A stretch of 64,000 nucleotides of DNA from Desulfoscipio geothermicus (GCA_016841205.1 JAENZP010000006.1:101998-165997); one strand, 5' to 3'; shown: positions 1-10,127, counted from the stretch's first letter. Translations and numbers: made by a program. Notes: generated by a model not told the origin, from the sequence alone.

Positions 1-1
1 C

Positions 2-448
2 GGGCAGCAACTAATGATCCCGGCCGGACAGGGTGGCGGAGACAGGCAGGTTTCCCGGGGACTTCCTCTGAACCAGTTAGGCTGGCCCGTGGTTGGTTGG
101 ATTAGTTCCCCGTATGGTATGCGCGACGGTGCTATGCACGAAGGCCTTGATATTGCCGCCGACCAGGGGCAGCCGGTTCGGGTGGTTAAGGCTGGGCGTG
201 TTGTTTTTGCAGGGCCTCGGGGCACTTATGGCAATGCTATAATCGTTGACCACGGTAACGGGCTGCGCACTCTTTACGCGCACAACTCGCGCGTATTGGT
301 GAGTAAAGGGCAATGGGTAACCGCAGGTCAGCGCATCGCCTTGGTGGGTAGCACCGGGCGATCCACCGGTCCGCACCTGCATTTTGAAGTACTGCTAAAT
401 GGTATTCCTGTTGACCCGATGCTTTGTCTTGAACGTGCCTATGCTTAG
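2..448 (+). CDS. LysM/M23-family peptidoglycan hydrolase, 5' end missing
   Basis: The frame is open at the left edge of the window, so the N-terminus is missing. The visible part is a complete M23 (lysostaphin-type) metallopeptidase domain. It has the zinc ligands of the HxxxD motif in HEGLDIAAD (about residue 45 of the visible part) and of the HxH motif in GPHLHFEV near the end, as well as the usual glycine-rich fold YGNAIIVDHGNGLRTLYAH. The first visible residues (GQQLMIPAG) read like the end of a LysM domain, so the whole protein is probably an exported LysM-M23 endopeptidase that cuts peptide cross-links in peptidoglycan. LysM is inferred from a few residues only; M23 is certain. A terminator follows the stop codon. 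Confidence 0.9.
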   Translation, partial: GQQLMIPAGQGGGDRQVSRGLPLNQLGWPVVGWISSPYGMRDGAMHEGLDIAADQGQPVRVVKAGRVVFAGPRGTYGNAIIVDHGNGLRTLYAHNSRVLVSKGQWVTAGQRIALVGSTGRSTGPHLHFEVLLNGIPVDPMLCLERAYA

Positions 449-477
449 GCTATCTATATAATTACGCTATTAATGAA

Positions 478-516
478 AACAGGGGGTGCCCCGGGTGGCA
501 ACCCCCTGTTGTTTTT
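478..516 (+). terminator. Rho-independent terminator after the M23 gene
   Basis: A GC-rich stem (ACAGGGGGTGCC paired with GGCAACCCCCTGT, one bulged base) is followed by a run of T. It lies about 30 bases after the stop codon. Confidence 0.85.
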
Positions 517-850
517 ATAAGGCTAAAATATCAGCATTGCTGCCGGACAGTATTTTCCCGGTTAAAGCCGAACCAAAAATTATAATCAGGTAAGGTGCTA
601 TTTGTTGCCTGCAAGTATGTTTTAATTAGCTCAATTTGGAGTCGATCTAAGTACATAATGACACCCTCCACTAGCAAAACATATTGCCAACTTGGTTGCA
701 GTGTAATTATTTCATTGTTCTAGTAAAAAATGGTTGCCGCAAGTGCAGATCAATACTTGATAAATGCAGCTTCACCTGTATAACAAATTGCTTTATACTG
801 AAAGATGATAAATAAAGGTAGGAAATGTAGAAAAGTAGGTGCCAGGTATC
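517..850. other. Noncoding gap with one weak promoter candidate
   Basis: No convincing reading frame is seen in this 334-base stretch. The only recognisable signal is a possible sigma-A promoter near its right end: TTCACC at 771-776 and TATACT at 794-799 with a 17-base spacer, suitably placed for the radical SAM gene. The -35 match is only four of six, so this is tentative. Confidence 0.4.
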
Positions 851-2095
851 ATGCAATTATTGTATGCTGATGAACAAGGTCGTATGTATGACCATGGGCT
901 GGGGGCGGTGGGGCGTACCGGTGACCGGTTGGTGGAGATAGTCGCCGAGGATATGTTGGAGTTACCACCGGGGGCATCTTTAACGTTATTGCCCGGCAGT
1001 GCACCTGTGGGTATGGATAAACACGGAGATTTCAAACTGTTGCGGCAAGTGCCCGGTGATGGCGGTTCAGCTATGGCCGTAGGCGCTTTGTTGCCCCAGG
1101 GATATACTCGCACCCTGCTGCCCGGTTACCGGCTCCAGGCGAACCAAATGCTGCCTTTGCTGGGCTACGCGGCGGTAGCCTGGAGGGAAGGCCGGGTTTA
1201 TGTTGCCGCTGTTCGCACCGACGACCCCGACCATTGGGCTCCCGTACACTATAATTCAATAGATTTGCCCAGGTTGGTACAGGACAGGTTGTCCCGGGCA
1301 CCGCAGAACCGTGTGCTGACTCAGCTGGCTCATTGTGCTCTGGAATATAGCTGCTATACCGCCCAAAATATTTTTTACAGCCGCTGGGAAGGCGGGCTGC
1401 CCATGTCCCCGGTCTGTAACGCCCGTTGCCTGGGTTGTATATCACTGCAGCCTGCCCAATGCTGTCCTTCTCCTCAGACCCGGCTGACCTTCCGCCCGAC
1501 CTGCACTGAAGCCTTGGAGGTGGCTCTACATCACCTGCGGTATGCTTCGGAGGGGATTATCAGTTTTGGCCAGGGCTGTGAAGGTGAACCGGCGCTGGCG
1601 GCGGACGAAATAGCAGAAGTGATCAGCGCAATACGCCAAAAAACCAGCCGGGGTACCATTAACATGAACAGCAATGCGGGTTATACACGTGGAGTGAATA
1701 AAATTTGCAGCTCCGGGCTGGATTCACTGCGGGTCAGTCTTATAAGTGCTCGGGAACAAGTTTACCAGGCCTATTACCGGTCCCGGGATTACTGCCTGGC
1801 CGATGTTTCAGAATCTATCAGGATTGCCCGTTCCCTGGGCGTGTATGTATCGCTGAATCTGCTGGTGCTGCCTGGATTAAACGACCGTGATGCTGAAATT
1901 GAAGCACTGGTTAATTTTATTGATGACAACAGTGTAAATAAGGTGCAGCTGCGTAATTTAAACATTGACCCCGACTATTTCTTTAGCCAGGTAACTGCCG
2001 ATGGTGAAATTTGCGGGGTTGAACAGCTCATTGAAACACTACGCAACATATCTGGCCTGGAGTTGGGCAATTTTTCAAGGCCGGTTTCTGAATGA
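851..2095 (+). CDS. Radical SAM protein of unknown substrate
   Basis: This is a 414-residue protein with the radical SAM cluster motif CNARCLGC (C-x3-C-x2-C, about residue 189) and a downstream SFGQGCEGEP segment that fits the glycine-rich SAM-binding strand. The first 180 residues form an N-terminal extension with no motif I recognise. A 4Fe-4S-dependent radical reaction is expected from the family, but the substrate cannot be read from the sequence. ATG at 851 was chosen because AGGTG lies 10 bases upstream; a GTG at 839 in the same frame is possible. It is a single gene between the M23 gene and rpmE. A C-terminal SPASM-type cysteine cluster is not evident. Confidence 0.85.
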   Translation: MQLLYADEQGRMYDHGLGAVGRTGDRLVEIVAEDMLELPPGASLTLLPGSAPVGMDKHGDFKLLRQVPGDGGSAMAVGALLPQGYTRTLLPGYRLQANQMLPLLGYAAVAWREGRVYVAAVRTDDPDHWAPVHYNSIDLPRLVQDRLSRAPQNRVLTQLAHCALEYSCYTAQNIFYSRWEGGLPMSPVCNARCLGCISLQPAQCCPSPQTRLTFRPTCTEALEVALHHLRYASEGIISFGQGCEGEPALAADEIAEVISAIRQKTSRGTINMNSNAGYTRGVNKICSSGLDSLRVSLISAREQVYQAYYRSRDYCLADVSESIRIARSLGVYVSLNLLVLPGLNDRDAEIEALVNFIDDNSVNKVQLRNLNIDPDYFFSQVTADGEICGVEQLIETLRNISGLELGNFSRPVSE

Positions 2096-2123
2096 TAAGT
2101 TAATAAGCGATGCAATATTTTCT

Positions 2124-2152
2124 TGCTTGACAAAAATCGTTATGCTATAATA
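2124..2152 (+). promoter_or_regulatory. Sigma-A promoter candidate for rpmE
   Basis: A perfect -10 TATAAT lies at 2147-2152. Two -35 candidates overlap: TTGCTT at 2124-2129 has the ideal 17-base spacer, while TTGACA at 2128-2133 is the better hexamer but sits only 13 bases from the -10. It is about 80 bases upstream of rpmE. Confidence 0.6.
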
Positions 2153-2230
2153 ACTAAGTGTCTCATAAGGAAGCTTACGTTTACTTTGTTATCTGACCAT
2201 ATATATTTTACCGGAAAGAGGTGAGCCTTT

Positions 2231-2431
2231 GTGAAAGAAAAAATTCATCCCCAATATGGAGAAGCTAAAGTAACCTGCGTTTGCGGCGAGACTTTTACCA
2301 CCGGTTCCACACAAAAAGAGATTAAGGTGGAAATTTGCTCCAAGTGTCACCCGTTTTACACCGGTTCCCAGCGAACTGTTGAAACAGGCGGGCGGGCGGA
2401 AAAATTCCGCAAAAAGTATGGCTTGAAATAA
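2231..2431 (+). CDS. rpmE: 50S ribosomal protein L31, zinc-binding form
   Basis: This 66-residue protein has the L31 hallmarks: an N-terminal [15 protein letters not shown], and two cysteine pairs (C16 and C18, C36 and C39) which coordinate zinc in the C+ paralog. The ending [10 protein letters not shown] is also typical. L31 sits at the subunit bridge of the large ribosomal subunit. The start is GTG at 2231, preceded by AAAGAGGTGA at good spacing. Because all four cysteines are kept, this is the zinc-containing form and not the zinc-free YtiA-type replacement made under zinc limitation. A small hairpin terminator follows directly. Confidence 0.97.
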   Translation: MKEKIHPQYGEAKVTCVCGETFTTGSTQKEIKVEICSKCHPFYTGSQRTVETGGRAEKFRKKYGLK

Positions 2432-2439
2432 GTCTCATC

Positions 2440-2468
2440 AGCAGGGCGGGCGCTCTGCTTTTATTTTA
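2440..2468 (+). terminator. Short terminator after rpmE
   Basis: The stem AGCAGGGC/GCTCTGCT (one G-T pair) has a 4-base loop and is followed by TTTATTTTAT. It separates rpmE from the next gene only partly, since the latter starts 24 bases later. Confidence 0.7.
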
Positions 2469-2491
2469 TCTATAAGGAAATGGTGATAATT

Positions 2492-3379
2492 ATGCGTCCT
2501 GAATTTAGTTACGGAGGGCAGGCTGTCATCGAGGGCGTAATGATGCGGGGGCCGGATAGCCGGGCCGTGGCGGTGCGCCGCCCGGACAGTACTATTGTAA
2601 TCGACCATCAGCCGGTGTCGTCCATCACATCCCGTATTAAGCCGCTAAAATGGCCTATGGTGCGGGGCGTAGTGGCCCTGTTGGAATCACTAGTCATGGG
2701 CCTGCAGGCGCTTTCTTTCTCAGCCAATCAAGCCATGGAAGAAGAGGAGGAAGAGCTGACCACCCGGGATATTGTCATCACCATGACTATTGCGTTTGCT
2801 CTGGCCATTGTGCTGTTTGTAGTGGTTCCCACCGGAGCTACCCACTATCTCACTCGCTGGGTGCCCGGTAGTATGCTGCAAAACCTGGTGGAAGGTGTTA
2901 TCCGCATTGGCGTGTTTTTAGCCTACGTGGTGGCCATTGCCCGGATGAATGACATCAAGCGGGTCTTTCGCTATCATGGTGCCGAGCACAAAGTGATTAA
3001 CGCCTATGAGGCCGGTGAGGAACTGACGGTGGATCGGGTACAGCGCTACACCACTTACCACCCTCGCTGTGGTACTAGCTTTTTAATTATTGTTTTGGTG
3101 GTCAGTATATTTGTCTTTGCTATGTTGGGTGAGCAAGTGTTGTGGTGGCGCATATTGTCCCGCATACTGCTTTTGCCCGTGGTGGCGGGCATTTCTTACG
3201 AGTTTCTCAAAGCTACAGCCCGGTATAAAGATAATCTTTTGTTGCGCCTAATTGCCTTGCCCGGTAAGTGGGTGCAGGGATTGACTACCGCAGAGCCTGA
3301 TGATGACATGGTGGAAGTGGCTATGACAGCCCTAAAGGCCGTGCTTAGTGAAAATAGAGGTGAGGTCAGTGTTAGATAA
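2492..3379 (+). CDS. DUF1385 (YqhQ-like) multi-pass membrane protein
   Basis: A protein of about 295 residues starting [21 protein letters not shown], the conserved opening of the DUF1385 family that includes Bacillus YqhQ. Several hydrophobic segments are visible (about residues 95-120, 135-155, 205-225 and 230-250), with the conserved [16 protein letters not shown] and YHPRCGTSF blocks between them. The histidine- and cysteine-containing blocks could bind a metal, but no function is established for the family that I can name with confidence. ATG at 2492 is preferred over 2480 because GGTGAT lies 5-6 bases before it. The gene overlaps prfA by 11 bases, so the two are probably translationally coupled. 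Confidence 0.88.
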   Translation: MRPEFSYGGQAVIEGVMMRGPDSRAVAVRRPDSTIVIDHQPVSSITSRIKPLKWPMVRGVVALLESLVMGLQALSFSANQAMEEEEEELTTRDIVITMTIAFALAIVLFVVVPTGATHYLTRWVPGSMLQNLVEGVIRIGVFLAYVVAIARMNDIKRVFRYHGAEHKVINAYEAGEELTVDRVQRYTTYHPRCGTSFLIIVLVVSIFVFAMLGEQVLWWRILSRILLLPVVAGISYEFLKATARYKDNLLLRLIALPGKWVQGLTTAEPDDDMVEVAMTALKAVLSENRGEVSVR

Positions 3380-4436
3380 GCTGGAAAGCTTGGAAAACAA
3401 ATATGAAGAATTAAGTGAGCTAATTGCCGATCCCAAGGTAATTGAAGATCAGGGTCGATGGCAGCAATATGTAAAATCCCACTCCGAACTTACTGATGTG
3501 GTCACGGCATACCGCGAGTATAAAAAAGTACTGTCCGAGCTTGAGGATGTTAGCCAGATGCTCAAGGATAAGCTGGATAACGATATGCGGGAAATGGCGG
3601 AGCTGGAAGCAGAAGAATTAAAAGATAAAAAGCAGGAATTGGAAAACAGGCTCAAGATACTGCTGTTGCCCAAGGATCCTAATGATGATAAGAACGTAAT
3701 TATGGAAATTCGGGCCGGAACCGGCGGTGAAGAGGCGGCCTTGTTTGGCTCTGATCTGTTCCGTATGTATACGCGTTTTGCTGAGCTAAAAGGCTGGCGC
3801 ACTGAAATACTGGATTCCCATTATACCGATATCGGTGGGATTAAGGAAATAGTTTTTCTTATTGAAGGAAAAGGTGCGTTCAGCCAACTTAAATTTGAAA
3901 GTGGTGTGCACCGGGTTCAGCGTGTGCCTACCACCGAGTCCGGCGGGCGTATCCATACCTCTGCGGCTACGGTGGCGGTGCTGCCTGAGGCTGAGGAAGT
4001 GGAGGTAGATATAAACCCCAATGAATTGCGCATTGATGTGTTTTGTTCCACTGGTCCCGGCGGTCAATCGGTAAACACTACCCAATCGGCGGTTCGGATA
4101 ACCCATGTTCCTACCGGGTTAGTGGTGTCTTGCCAGGATGAGAAATCGCAGCTTAAGAATAAAGATAAAGCCATGAAGGTATTGCGGGCCAGGCTGCTGG
4201 ATCAAGCCCAGCTAGAACAACAGCAGCAAATGGCTAGTGTGCGTAAATCCCAGGTGGGCTCCGGCGATCGGAGCGAGCGTATTCGCACCTATAACTTCCC
4301 CCAAAACAGGGTTACCGACCACCGTATTGGGCTGACCTTACACCGGTTACAGGAAGTGCTGATGGGTAGTTTGCAAGAAGTGATAGATGCTCTGATTACA
4401 ACTGACCAGGCCGAGCGCCTGCGGCAGGTGGATTAA
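3369..4436 (+). CDS. prfA: Peptide chain release factor 1
   Basis: A class I release factor that recognises UAA and UAG and triggers peptide release on the ribosome. The GGQ loop is present ([14 protein letters not shown]), as is the PxT stop-codon recognition tripeptide typical of RF1 (PTT in [13 protein letters not shown]) in place of the SPF of RF2. With the GTG start at 3369 the length is 355 residues, the usual RF1 size. That start has GAGGTGAGG immediately upstream, whereas the ATG at 3348 lies inside the preceding gene with no clear ribosome binding site. The gene is followed one base later by prmC, which methylates the GGQ glutamine of this protein. Confidence 0.97.
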   Translation: MLDKLESLENKYEELSELIADPKVIEDQGRWQQYVKSHSELTDVVTAYREYKKVLSELEDVSQMLKDKLDNDMREMAELEAEELKDKKQELENRLKILLLPKDPNDDKNVIMEIRAGTGGEEAALFGSDLFRMYTRFAELKGWRTEILDSHYTDIGGIKEIVFLIEGKGAFSQLKFESGVHRVQRVPTTESGGRIHTSAATVAVLPEAEEVEVDINPNELRIDVFCSTGPGGQSVNTTQSAVRITHVPTGLVVSCQDEKSQLKNKDKAMKVLRARLLDQAQLEQQQQMASVRKSQVGSGDRSERIRTYNFPQNRVTDHRIGLTLHRLQEVLMGSLQEVIDALITTDQAERLRQVD

Positions 4437-4437
4437 C

Positions 4438-5301
4438 ATGCCGGGTATAAAGGTGCGGGACAGCCTAATTCAGGCAACCCGTTATTTACGCGGTAGCGGT
4501 GCGTTTTCACCCCGGCTGGATGCCGAGCTGCTGCTGGCTCATGTGCTGGGCCGGGATCGGGTGTATCTATATCGTGAAGCCGACCTGGTGCTTGATGAAG
4601 GTTATGAACGTCATTACAGGGCACTTGTGAAGCGCCGGGCGGGCGGTGAGCCCGTGGCCTACCTTACGGGGCTTAAAGAGTTCATGGGGCTTGACTTTGA
4701 AGTTGGGCCCCATGTTTTAATTCCCCGGCCTGAAACCGAGCTGATGGTGGAAAAGGCACTGGAGATACTGACCGGTTGGTCCGGGCCGCGGGTGATGGTT
4801 GATGTGGGTACGGGCAGTGGGGCGGTAGCCGTAAGCTTAGCTTGCCTAGCTCCAACTGATATACAGGTACACGCTATCGACATATCACCACAGGCCTTAA
4901 ATATTGCCCGGGCCAATGCTTTGCGGCATAGCGTAACGGTGGTTTTTTATACCGGTGATTTGCTGGCTCCCCTGCAGGGGGTGCTTGCGCCCGGCTCGGT
5001 GGCCGTGATAACCGCCAACTTGCCCTATATTCCCAGTGGTGCCATGGCCGGGCTACCCCGGGATGTGCGTGGCTATGAGCCTGCTCTGGCTTTGGATGGT
5101 GGTTTTGATGGTTTGGAAATATACCGCCGGCTTATACCACAGGCGGAAGCTTGGCTTGCCCCCGGTGGACAGCTGCTCATGGAAATTGGTCCGGAGCAGG
5201 GTGAGCAAGCCCTGGCTTTGCTGGTGCCGCCGTGTTGGCATGCCAGCTTATACCCGGATCTGGCCGGACGTCAGCGGCTTATATGTGGAATCAAGCAATA
5301 A
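4438..5301 (+). CDS. prmC: Release factor glutamine methyltransferase
   Basis: A SAM-dependent enzyme that N5-methylates the glutamine of the GGQ motif of release factors. The 287-residue protein shows the SAM-binding VDVGTGSGAVAVSLA motif and the substrate-binding NPPY-type motif, here NLPY (ANLPYIPS), together with the PRPETE segment in front of the methyltransferase fold. It starts one base after the prfA stop codon. This prfA-prmC pairing is common in bacteria and supports both calls. Confidence 0.95.
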   Translation: MPGIKVRDSLIQATRYLRGSGAFSPRLDAELLLAHVLGRDRVYLYREADLVLDEGYERHYRALVKRRAGGEPVAYLTGLKEFMGLDFEVGPHVLIPRPETELMVEKALEILTGWSGPRVMVDVGTGSGAVAVSLACLAPTDIQVHAIDISPQALNIARANALRHSVTVVFYTGDLLAPLQGVLAPGSVAVITANLPYIPSGAMAGLPRDVRGYEPALALDGGFDGLEIYRRLIPQAEAWLAPGGQLLMEIGPEQGEQALALLVPPCWHASLYPDLAGRQRLICGIKQ

Positions 5302-5585
5302 AAAATATTAATAACCCGGGTTTTCCGACTCAATATGTGGTGGTTTGGTGATTGCTTGCGTTCTTTTATCGCCTGATCCTTTGTGGTATACTATTCCAGG
5401 GAGTACGCACGCTGGTACCGGTCAGATTAGTTGCCGGCCATAACTCTGGAAATATCTTAACCGTTGGGTATTTATGTAGAACAGTTTTGCGTATCCAAGA
5501 TAACCGGGTGTTGTTGTGGCCTCGGATACAAACTAAACTGGATCCTTCGTATAGAAGTTTAATAATATTGTAGGAAGGATTTAAT

Positions 5586-6659
5586 GTGGAAAAAGCACGT
5601 AAAACGCGCCATCTGGTAGTAGATCCCAGGCAACCGGATGTGGCCTTAATCAAGGAGGCCGGTGCCATATTGCGGGAGGGCGGCCTGGTGGCATTCCCTA
5701 CTGAAACTGTTTACGGCCTGGGAGCCAATGCACTGGATGCCCGGGCGGTGACCGGTATTTTTGAGGCCAAGGGACGGCCTGCTGACAATCCCTTGATCGT
5801 GCATATTGATAGCCTCCGGACTCTGGGCCGATATGTTTATAAAGTTCCACCTGTTGTGTCGCGGTTGGCCTCGCGCTTTTGGCCAGGCCCTTTGACTCTG
5901 GTTTTACGGGGCGGGCATGTTTTTCATCCGGTGGTTACCGGCGGGCTTGATACAGTAGCGGTGCGGGTGCCCGCTCATCCTGTGGCACTGGAATTAATCC
6001 GGGCGGCGGGTGTACCGGTGGCTGCTCCTAGTGCCAATGTATCAGGGCGGCCTAGTCCCACCACGGCAGCTCACGTTCTGGAGGATCTTTCGGGAAAGAT
6101 TGCGCTGGTGCTCGACGGGGGGCCGTCTGGCCTGGGCGTGGAATCGACCGTGCTGGATATCTCCGGCGATTGCCCGGTGATTTTGCGACCCGGTGGGACA
6201 ATTCTGCGGGATTTGGAGGAAGTGCTTGGCCCGGTGGAAGTCGACCCGGCGGTTAACGCTAGTGCTGTGGACGGGGGCTGCCCCCGGTCGCCGGGCATGA
6301 AATATGCCCACTATGCTCCCCGGGCCACGCTGATACTCTTTGACGGACATGACCAAAGGAGGGTGGTGGCCGCCGTATTGGCTGAGGCCAGACGTTTTGC
6401 TGCGGGCGGTCACAAAGTGGGTATATTTACTTATAGTGAAACAGCGTCACTGTATGATGGAAAGGGCTACAGCGTTATCGTGGCTGGTCAACGTTCCGAA
6501 CCCGGCACGGTGGCCGCTTTATTATATGAATCGCTGCGCCGGTTTGACTGCCTGGATGTAGATGTGATACTTGCTGAAGGCATGACCCCCGATGGTCTGG
6601 GGATGGCGGTCATGAATAGGCTGCGCCGGGCTTCGGGGGGGCATGTGGTAACTATATAG
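5586..6659 (+). CDS. sua5: L-threonylcarbamoyladenylate synthase, Sua5 two-domain type
   Basis: It makes threonylcarbamoyl-AMP from threonine, bicarbonate and ATP, the first step of t6A37 modification of ANN-decoding tRNAs. The N-terminal YrdC-like domain (about residues 15-210) carries FPTETVYGLGANA and the K/R-rich binding motifs KGRPADNPLI and SANVSGRPSPT; the C-terminal Sua5 domain begins at SPGMKYAHYAP. At 357 residues it is the long Sua5 (YwlC) form and not the short TsaC. The start is GTG at 5586 with AGGAAGGA seven bases upstream. The 284-base gap before it holds no clear gene. Confidence 0.95.
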   Translation: MEKARKTRHLVVDPRQPDVALIKEAGAILREGGLVAFPTETVYGLGANALDARAVTGIFEAKGRPADNPLIVHIDSLRTLGRYVYKVPPVVSRLASRFWPGPLTLVLRGGHVFHPVVTGGLDTVAVRVPAHPVALELIRAAGVPVAAPSANVSGRPSPTTAAHVLEDLSGKIALVLDGGPSGLGVESTVLDISGDCPVILRPGGTILRDLEEVLGPVEVDPAVNASAVDGGCPRSPGMKYAHYAPRATLILFDGHDQRRVVAAVLAEARRFAAGGHKVGIFTYSETASLYDGKGYSVIVAGQRSEPGTVAALLYESLRRFDCLDVDVILAEGMTPDGLGMAVMNRLRRASGGHVVTI

Positions 6660-6742
6660 TTCTAATCGTAGTACTTTTTACTTTGAGCGCATAAATATTA
6701 AGTTAGTAGATAAGCAAACGCGAAACTGTTGGGGGAAATAGT

Positions 6743-7288
6743 TTGGAGCTTTACACATTGCTCGCACTGGCCATTGCCCTAGGCACCGACGCTTTTTCCA
6801 TGTGTCTTGGCCTGGGTCTGGCAGGCGTAACTAGGCGCCAAATAATGGTAGTTAGCATTACAGTACTGGTGTTCCATATTGTTATGCCTCTGCTGGGCTG
6901 GTACGCCGGCGAATTCGTTGGCGCTCTGGCAGGCCGGGCCGCCAGTATTGCCGGGGCTTTATTGCTGGTGTATCTGGGGGTAAATATGATTCGCTCGGCT
7001 TTAAAAGGCGGCGATGCCCTGGATCCAAAAATAGTGCTGGTTAATACCTGGGGACTGTTATTGCTTGCCGCCAGTGTTAGTATGGATGCCTTAAGTGTTG
7101 GTTTTTCCCTGGGCACCAGACAGGTTAACCTACCACTTACCGCCGGGGTTATTGGTGCCGTGGCCGGGGTTATGACGGCCCTCGGGTTGTTGCTGGGGCG
7201 TTTTGTGGGTACCCGCTTTGGTGAACGGGCCGTGCTGGGTGGCGGTATATTATTAATTGGTATTGGTATACATATGGTTTTATCGTAA
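6743..7288 (+). CDS. mntP: Manganese efflux pump MntP
   Basis: A 181-residue, six-helix membrane protein that exports Mn2+. The two internally related halves each carry the acidic membrane motif of the family: GTDAFSMCLGLG near residue 14 and SMDALSVGFSLG near residue 115. It starts at TTG 6743 with GGGGGA upstream. The upstream gap of about 80 bases is too short to contain a yybP-ykoY manganese riboswitch, so control of this gene is not visible here. Confidence 0.92.
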   Translation: MELYTLLALAIALGTDAFSMCLGLGLAGVTRRQIMVVSITVLVFHIVMPLLGWYAGEFVGALAGRAASIAGALLLVYLGVNMIRSALKGGDALDPKIVLVNTWGLLLLAASVSMDALSVGFSLGTRQVNLPLTAGVIGAVAGVMTALGLLLGRFVGTRFGERAVLGGGILLIGIGIHMVLS

Positions 7289-7304
7289 TGGCTAGGAGGC
7301 GATA

Positions 7305-7778
7305 TTGTTGGTCAATAAAAAGATACTTTTTGTATGTACCGGTAATACCTGTCGCAGTCCCATGGCTGAGGCGCTGGCCCGCCGGGCGTTGGCCGAACTT
7401 TACCCGGATCACCAGTATGTAGAATTTGCCTCCGCGGGGATTGCTGCATTGTCAAATGGCGGTGCTTCATACCAGGCCATTAGTGTATTAAAGATGATGG
7501 GTCTTGACCTGAGTAAGCATAAGTCAGCCCAGGTTAGTCCGGAAGACATTGAACAGGCCGAATTGGTGTTGACCATGACCCATGCCCACCGAGATAATTT
7601 AAAACGTCTTGTTCCCGGTGCCGCGAATAAAATCTTTACCTTGTCCGAATATGCCGGCTCTGACGATGATATACCGGACCCCTTCGGTTCCAGTATAGAA
7701 TTCTACCGAATGGTGGCCGTTGAGCTGGACAACCTGTCCCGCACCATACTGCGCCGGTTTATTAACGGGTCAGCTTAA
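7305..7778 (+). CDS. ywlE: Low-molecular-weight protein arginine phosphatase, YwlE type
   Basis: The active-site loop VCTGNTCRSPMAEA (CX5R) opens the protein, and the general acid is in IPDPFGSS. The threonine two residues before the loop arginine (in GNTCR) is the feature that distinguishes YwlE-type phosphoarginine phosphatases from tyrosine phosphatases of the same fold. If so, it reverses arginine phosphorylation by a McsB-type kinase; no mcsB is in this window. It starts at TTG 7305 with AGGAGG seven bases upstream, 16 bases after mntP, as in the Bacillus ywl cluster. Confidence 0.88.
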   Translation: MLVNKKILFVCTGNTCRSPMAEALARRALAELYPDHQYVEFASAGIAALSNGGASYQAISVLKMMGLDLSKHKSAQVSPEDIEQAELVLTMTHAHRDNLKRLVPGAANKIFTLSEYAGSDDDIPDPFGSSIEFYRMVAVELDNLSRTILRRFINGSA

Positions 7779-7925
7779 ATGTATTACGTTAATATTGCAA
7801 AGTAATAGCGGGTTAATGGTAATAATACATTTTGACAGAATTATAGAGGAAACCAAGTGGATACTGTAGAATATTTTTAGGTTAGTGCGGGACATCGGAT
7901 AATATCATTGAAGGAAGTGTAGCTA

Positions 7926-8390
7926 TTGCAGGTGGCTATTGGTAGCGATCATGGAGGGTTCAGGTTAAAAACGGAGATAATTGCTTACTTAAAGGAACAA
8001 GGAATTGATTATAAAGATTTTGGTACATATTCCACTGATTCGGTGGATTACCCTGATTTTGCGCGGGCAGTAGCCGAGGCCGTTGCCGGTGGAAAATTTG
8101 AGCGGGGAATTCTTTGTTGCGGCACTGGGATTGGTGTAAGTATAGCCGCCAATAAAGTAGCGGGCATTAGGGCCGCTCTTTGTCATGATACCTTTTCCGC
8201 CCGCATGGCCGGAGAACATAATATGGCCAATATTATTACCATGGGTGAGCGTGTAATTGGATTTGGTTTAGCCCGGGATATTGTGAGGGCCTGGATGAAA
8301 GCAAAATTTGCCGGGGGAAGGCATGCTCAAAGGTTGGAGAAAATAGCGGCTATTGAAAAAGATGTCGCTGCCGTTAGTGTTTGCCGGTGA
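7926..8390 (+). CDS. rpiB: Ribose-5-phosphate isomerase B
   Basis: It interconverts ribose-5-phosphate and ribulose-5-phosphate in the pentose phosphate pathway. The N-terminal [10 protein letters not shown] and the catalytic-cysteine block [15 protein letters not shown] identify the RpiB/LacA family, and a 154-residue chain is normal. RpiB is the most common function in this neighbourhood. It starts at TTG 7926 with AAGGAAG upstream. Its gene lies in the usual place directly before glyA. Confidence 0.94.
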   Translation: MQVAIGSDHGGFRLKTEIIAYLKEQGIDYKDFGTYSTDSVDYPDFARAVAEAVAGGKFERGILCCGTGIGVSIAANKVAGIRAALCHDTFSARMAGEHNMANIITMGERVIGFGLARDIVRAWMKAKFAGGRHAQRLEKIAAIEKDVAAVSVCR

Positions 8391-8422
8391 TACAGAGTTT
8401 AATAAGTCTAGGAGGAAGTGTT

Positions 8423-9700
8423 ATGAGTTTTTACAGCCCGCTTTCCGAAGCGGATCCCGAAATCTCACAGGTCGTTGCACAGGAACTGAACAGGCAGCGT
8501 AATACCCTGGAACTGATTGCCTCGGAAAATATTGTCAGCCGGGCCGTTATGGAAGCCCAGGGTACCGTGCTAACCAACAAATATGCCGAAGGGCTGCCCG
8601 GGAGGCGTTACTACGGGGGCTGCGCTTACGTAGATGTGGCGGAAACGCTGGCTATTGAACGAGCCAAAAAACTTTTTAACGCCGAACATGTCAATGTGCA
8701 ACCCCATTCCGGCTCACAGGCCAATACGGCTGTTTATTTTGCCTTGCTTGAGCCGGGCGATACCATCTTAGGAATGAGCCTGGCCCACGGCGGTCACCTG
8801 ACTCACGGCAGCCCGCTAAACATTTCTGGCCGTTATTTTAATGTGGAATTTTATGGCGTGGAACAAGATACTGGCCGGATTAATTATGACAAGGTTATGG
8901 ATGCGGCATTAAAAAGTAAGGCCAAGATGATCGTCGCCGGGGCCAGCGCTTATCCACGGGAAATTGATTTTGCCCGCATGTCTGAAATTGCTGCTGCCGT
9001 GGGCGCTTATTTGATGGTGGACATGGCACATATTGCCGGCCTGGTGGCAATGGGTTTGCATAATAGCCCTGTTCCCTATGCCGATGTGGTTACAACGACC
9101 ACGCATAAAACATTGCGGGGCCCCCGTGGCGGCATGATTCTATGCAAGGAAAAATACGGTGCCAAAGTGGACAAGGCCGTTTTCCCCGGTATACAAGGTG
9201 GCCCGCTGATGCACGTGATTGCAGCCAAGGCGGTGGCTTTTGGCGAAGCGCTGCAGCCGGGTTTCAAGGAATACCAGCAGCAGATAGTTAATAACGCTCG
9301 GGTACTGGCTGAAGCGCTATCCGAGCGTGGTTTTGAGCTGATTTCCGGTGGTACCGACAACCACATGATCCTGGTCGATTTGCGTAACAAGCAAGTTACC
9401 GGCCGTGAGGCGGAACAAACACTGGATGAAGTGGGGGTCACTGTGAATAAAAACGCTATTCCCTTTGACCCGCAGCCGCCGCTGATTACCAGCGGTGTTC
9501 GGATTGGTACGCCTGCCGTAACCACCCGGGGGCTAAAGGAAACCGAGATGGTTGAAATAGCGGAAATAATTCATTTGGCTCTAAGCTTTGGCAGTGATGC
9601 CGGGCGGCAGGCCCAGGCCAGGGCTATGGCCGCAGACTTATGCTGCCGTTTCCCCATATATGAAGAAGGTGGTATCTATGCAGCGCCCCGCCTGGGATGA
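8423..9700 (+). CDS. glyA: Serine hydroxymethyltransferase
   Basis: A PLP enzyme converting serine and tetrahydrofolate to glycine and methylene-tetrahydrofolate. The PLP lysine is in [14 protein letters not shown], and the substrate motifs LIASENIVS and YYGGCAYVD are intact. Length is 425 residues from ATG 8423, which has AGGAGG eight bases upstream; an in-frame start further upstream would overlap rpiB and lacks a ribosome binding site. It overlaps the next gene by 23 bases. Confidence 0.97.
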   Translation: MSFYSPLSEADPEISQVVAQELNRQRNTLELIASENIVSRAVMEAQGTVLTNKYAEGLPGRRYYGGCAYVDVAETLAIERAKKLFNAEHVNVQPHSGSQANTAVYFALLEPGDTILGMSLAHGGHLTHGSPLNISGRYFNVEFYGVEQDTGRINYDKVMDAALKSKAKMIVAGASAYPREIDFARMSEIAAAVGAYLMVDMAHIAGLVAMGLHNSPVPYADVVTTTTHKTLRGPRGGMILCKEKYGAKVDKAVFPGIQGGPLMHVIAAKAVAFGEALQPGFKEYQQQIVNNARVLAEALSERGFELISGGTDNHMILVDLRNKQVTGREAEQTLDEVGVTVNKNAIPFDPQPPLITSGVRIGTPAVTTRGLKETEMVEIAEIIHLALSFGSDAGRQAQARAMAADLCCRFPIYEEGGIYAAPRLG

Positions 9701-10127
9701 TTATTTCATGGAGATAACCGAAGTGGTATCCCGACGTTCTACTTGTTTGCGCCGCCAGGTTGGGGCGCTTATCGTACGGGATCACCGCATTTTGGCCACC
9801 GGATATAACGGTGCCCCGTCCGGTATGCGCCATTGCCTGGAAACAGGCTGTTTACGGGAAAAGCAGGGAATACCATCCGGTGAACGGCATGAGCTGTGCC
9901 GGGGGCTGCATGCTGAGCAAAACGCCCTTTTACAGGCGGCTGTCCATGGCATTCCTATAGCGGGAGGCATCTTTTACGTTACTCACCAACCCTGTGTGCT
10001 TTGCGCCAAGATGATAGCCAACGCCAGCATTAGCAAGGTAGTTTACCGGGGTGATTACCCCGATCAGCTGTCCCTGGATATATTTGAGGAATCCGGTGTC
10101 AAGCTGGTACGGCTCGAGGTTTTATAA
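9678..10127 (+). CDS. Deoxycytidylate (dCMP) deaminase
   Basis: A zinc-dependent cytidine deaminase-fold enzyme of 149 residues. It has the catalytic [10 protein letters not shown] motif (zinc ligand His and proton-shuttle Glu) and PCVLCAKM (two cysteine zinc ligands). The N-terminal [21 protein letters not shown] block and the inserted [25 protein letters not shown] segment are typical of ComEB-like dCMP deaminases that provide dUMP for thymidylate synthesis. ATG 9678 is chosen because GAAGGTGG lies just upstream; it overlaps the end of glyA, suggesting coupled translation. Confidence 0.92.
   Translation: MQRPAWDDYFMEITEVVSRRSTCLRRQVGALIVRDHRILATGYNGAPSGMRHCLETGCLREKQGIPSGERHELCRGLHAEQNALLQAAVHGIPIAGGIFYVTHQPCVLCAKMIANASISKVVYRGDYPDQLSLDIFEESGVKLVRLEVL

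Noticed and set aside
5302..5585. Short frames and TATACT at 5387-5392 between prmC and sua5
   Set aside because: Frames on both strands overlap and show no motif; the -10-like hexamer lacks a usable -35.
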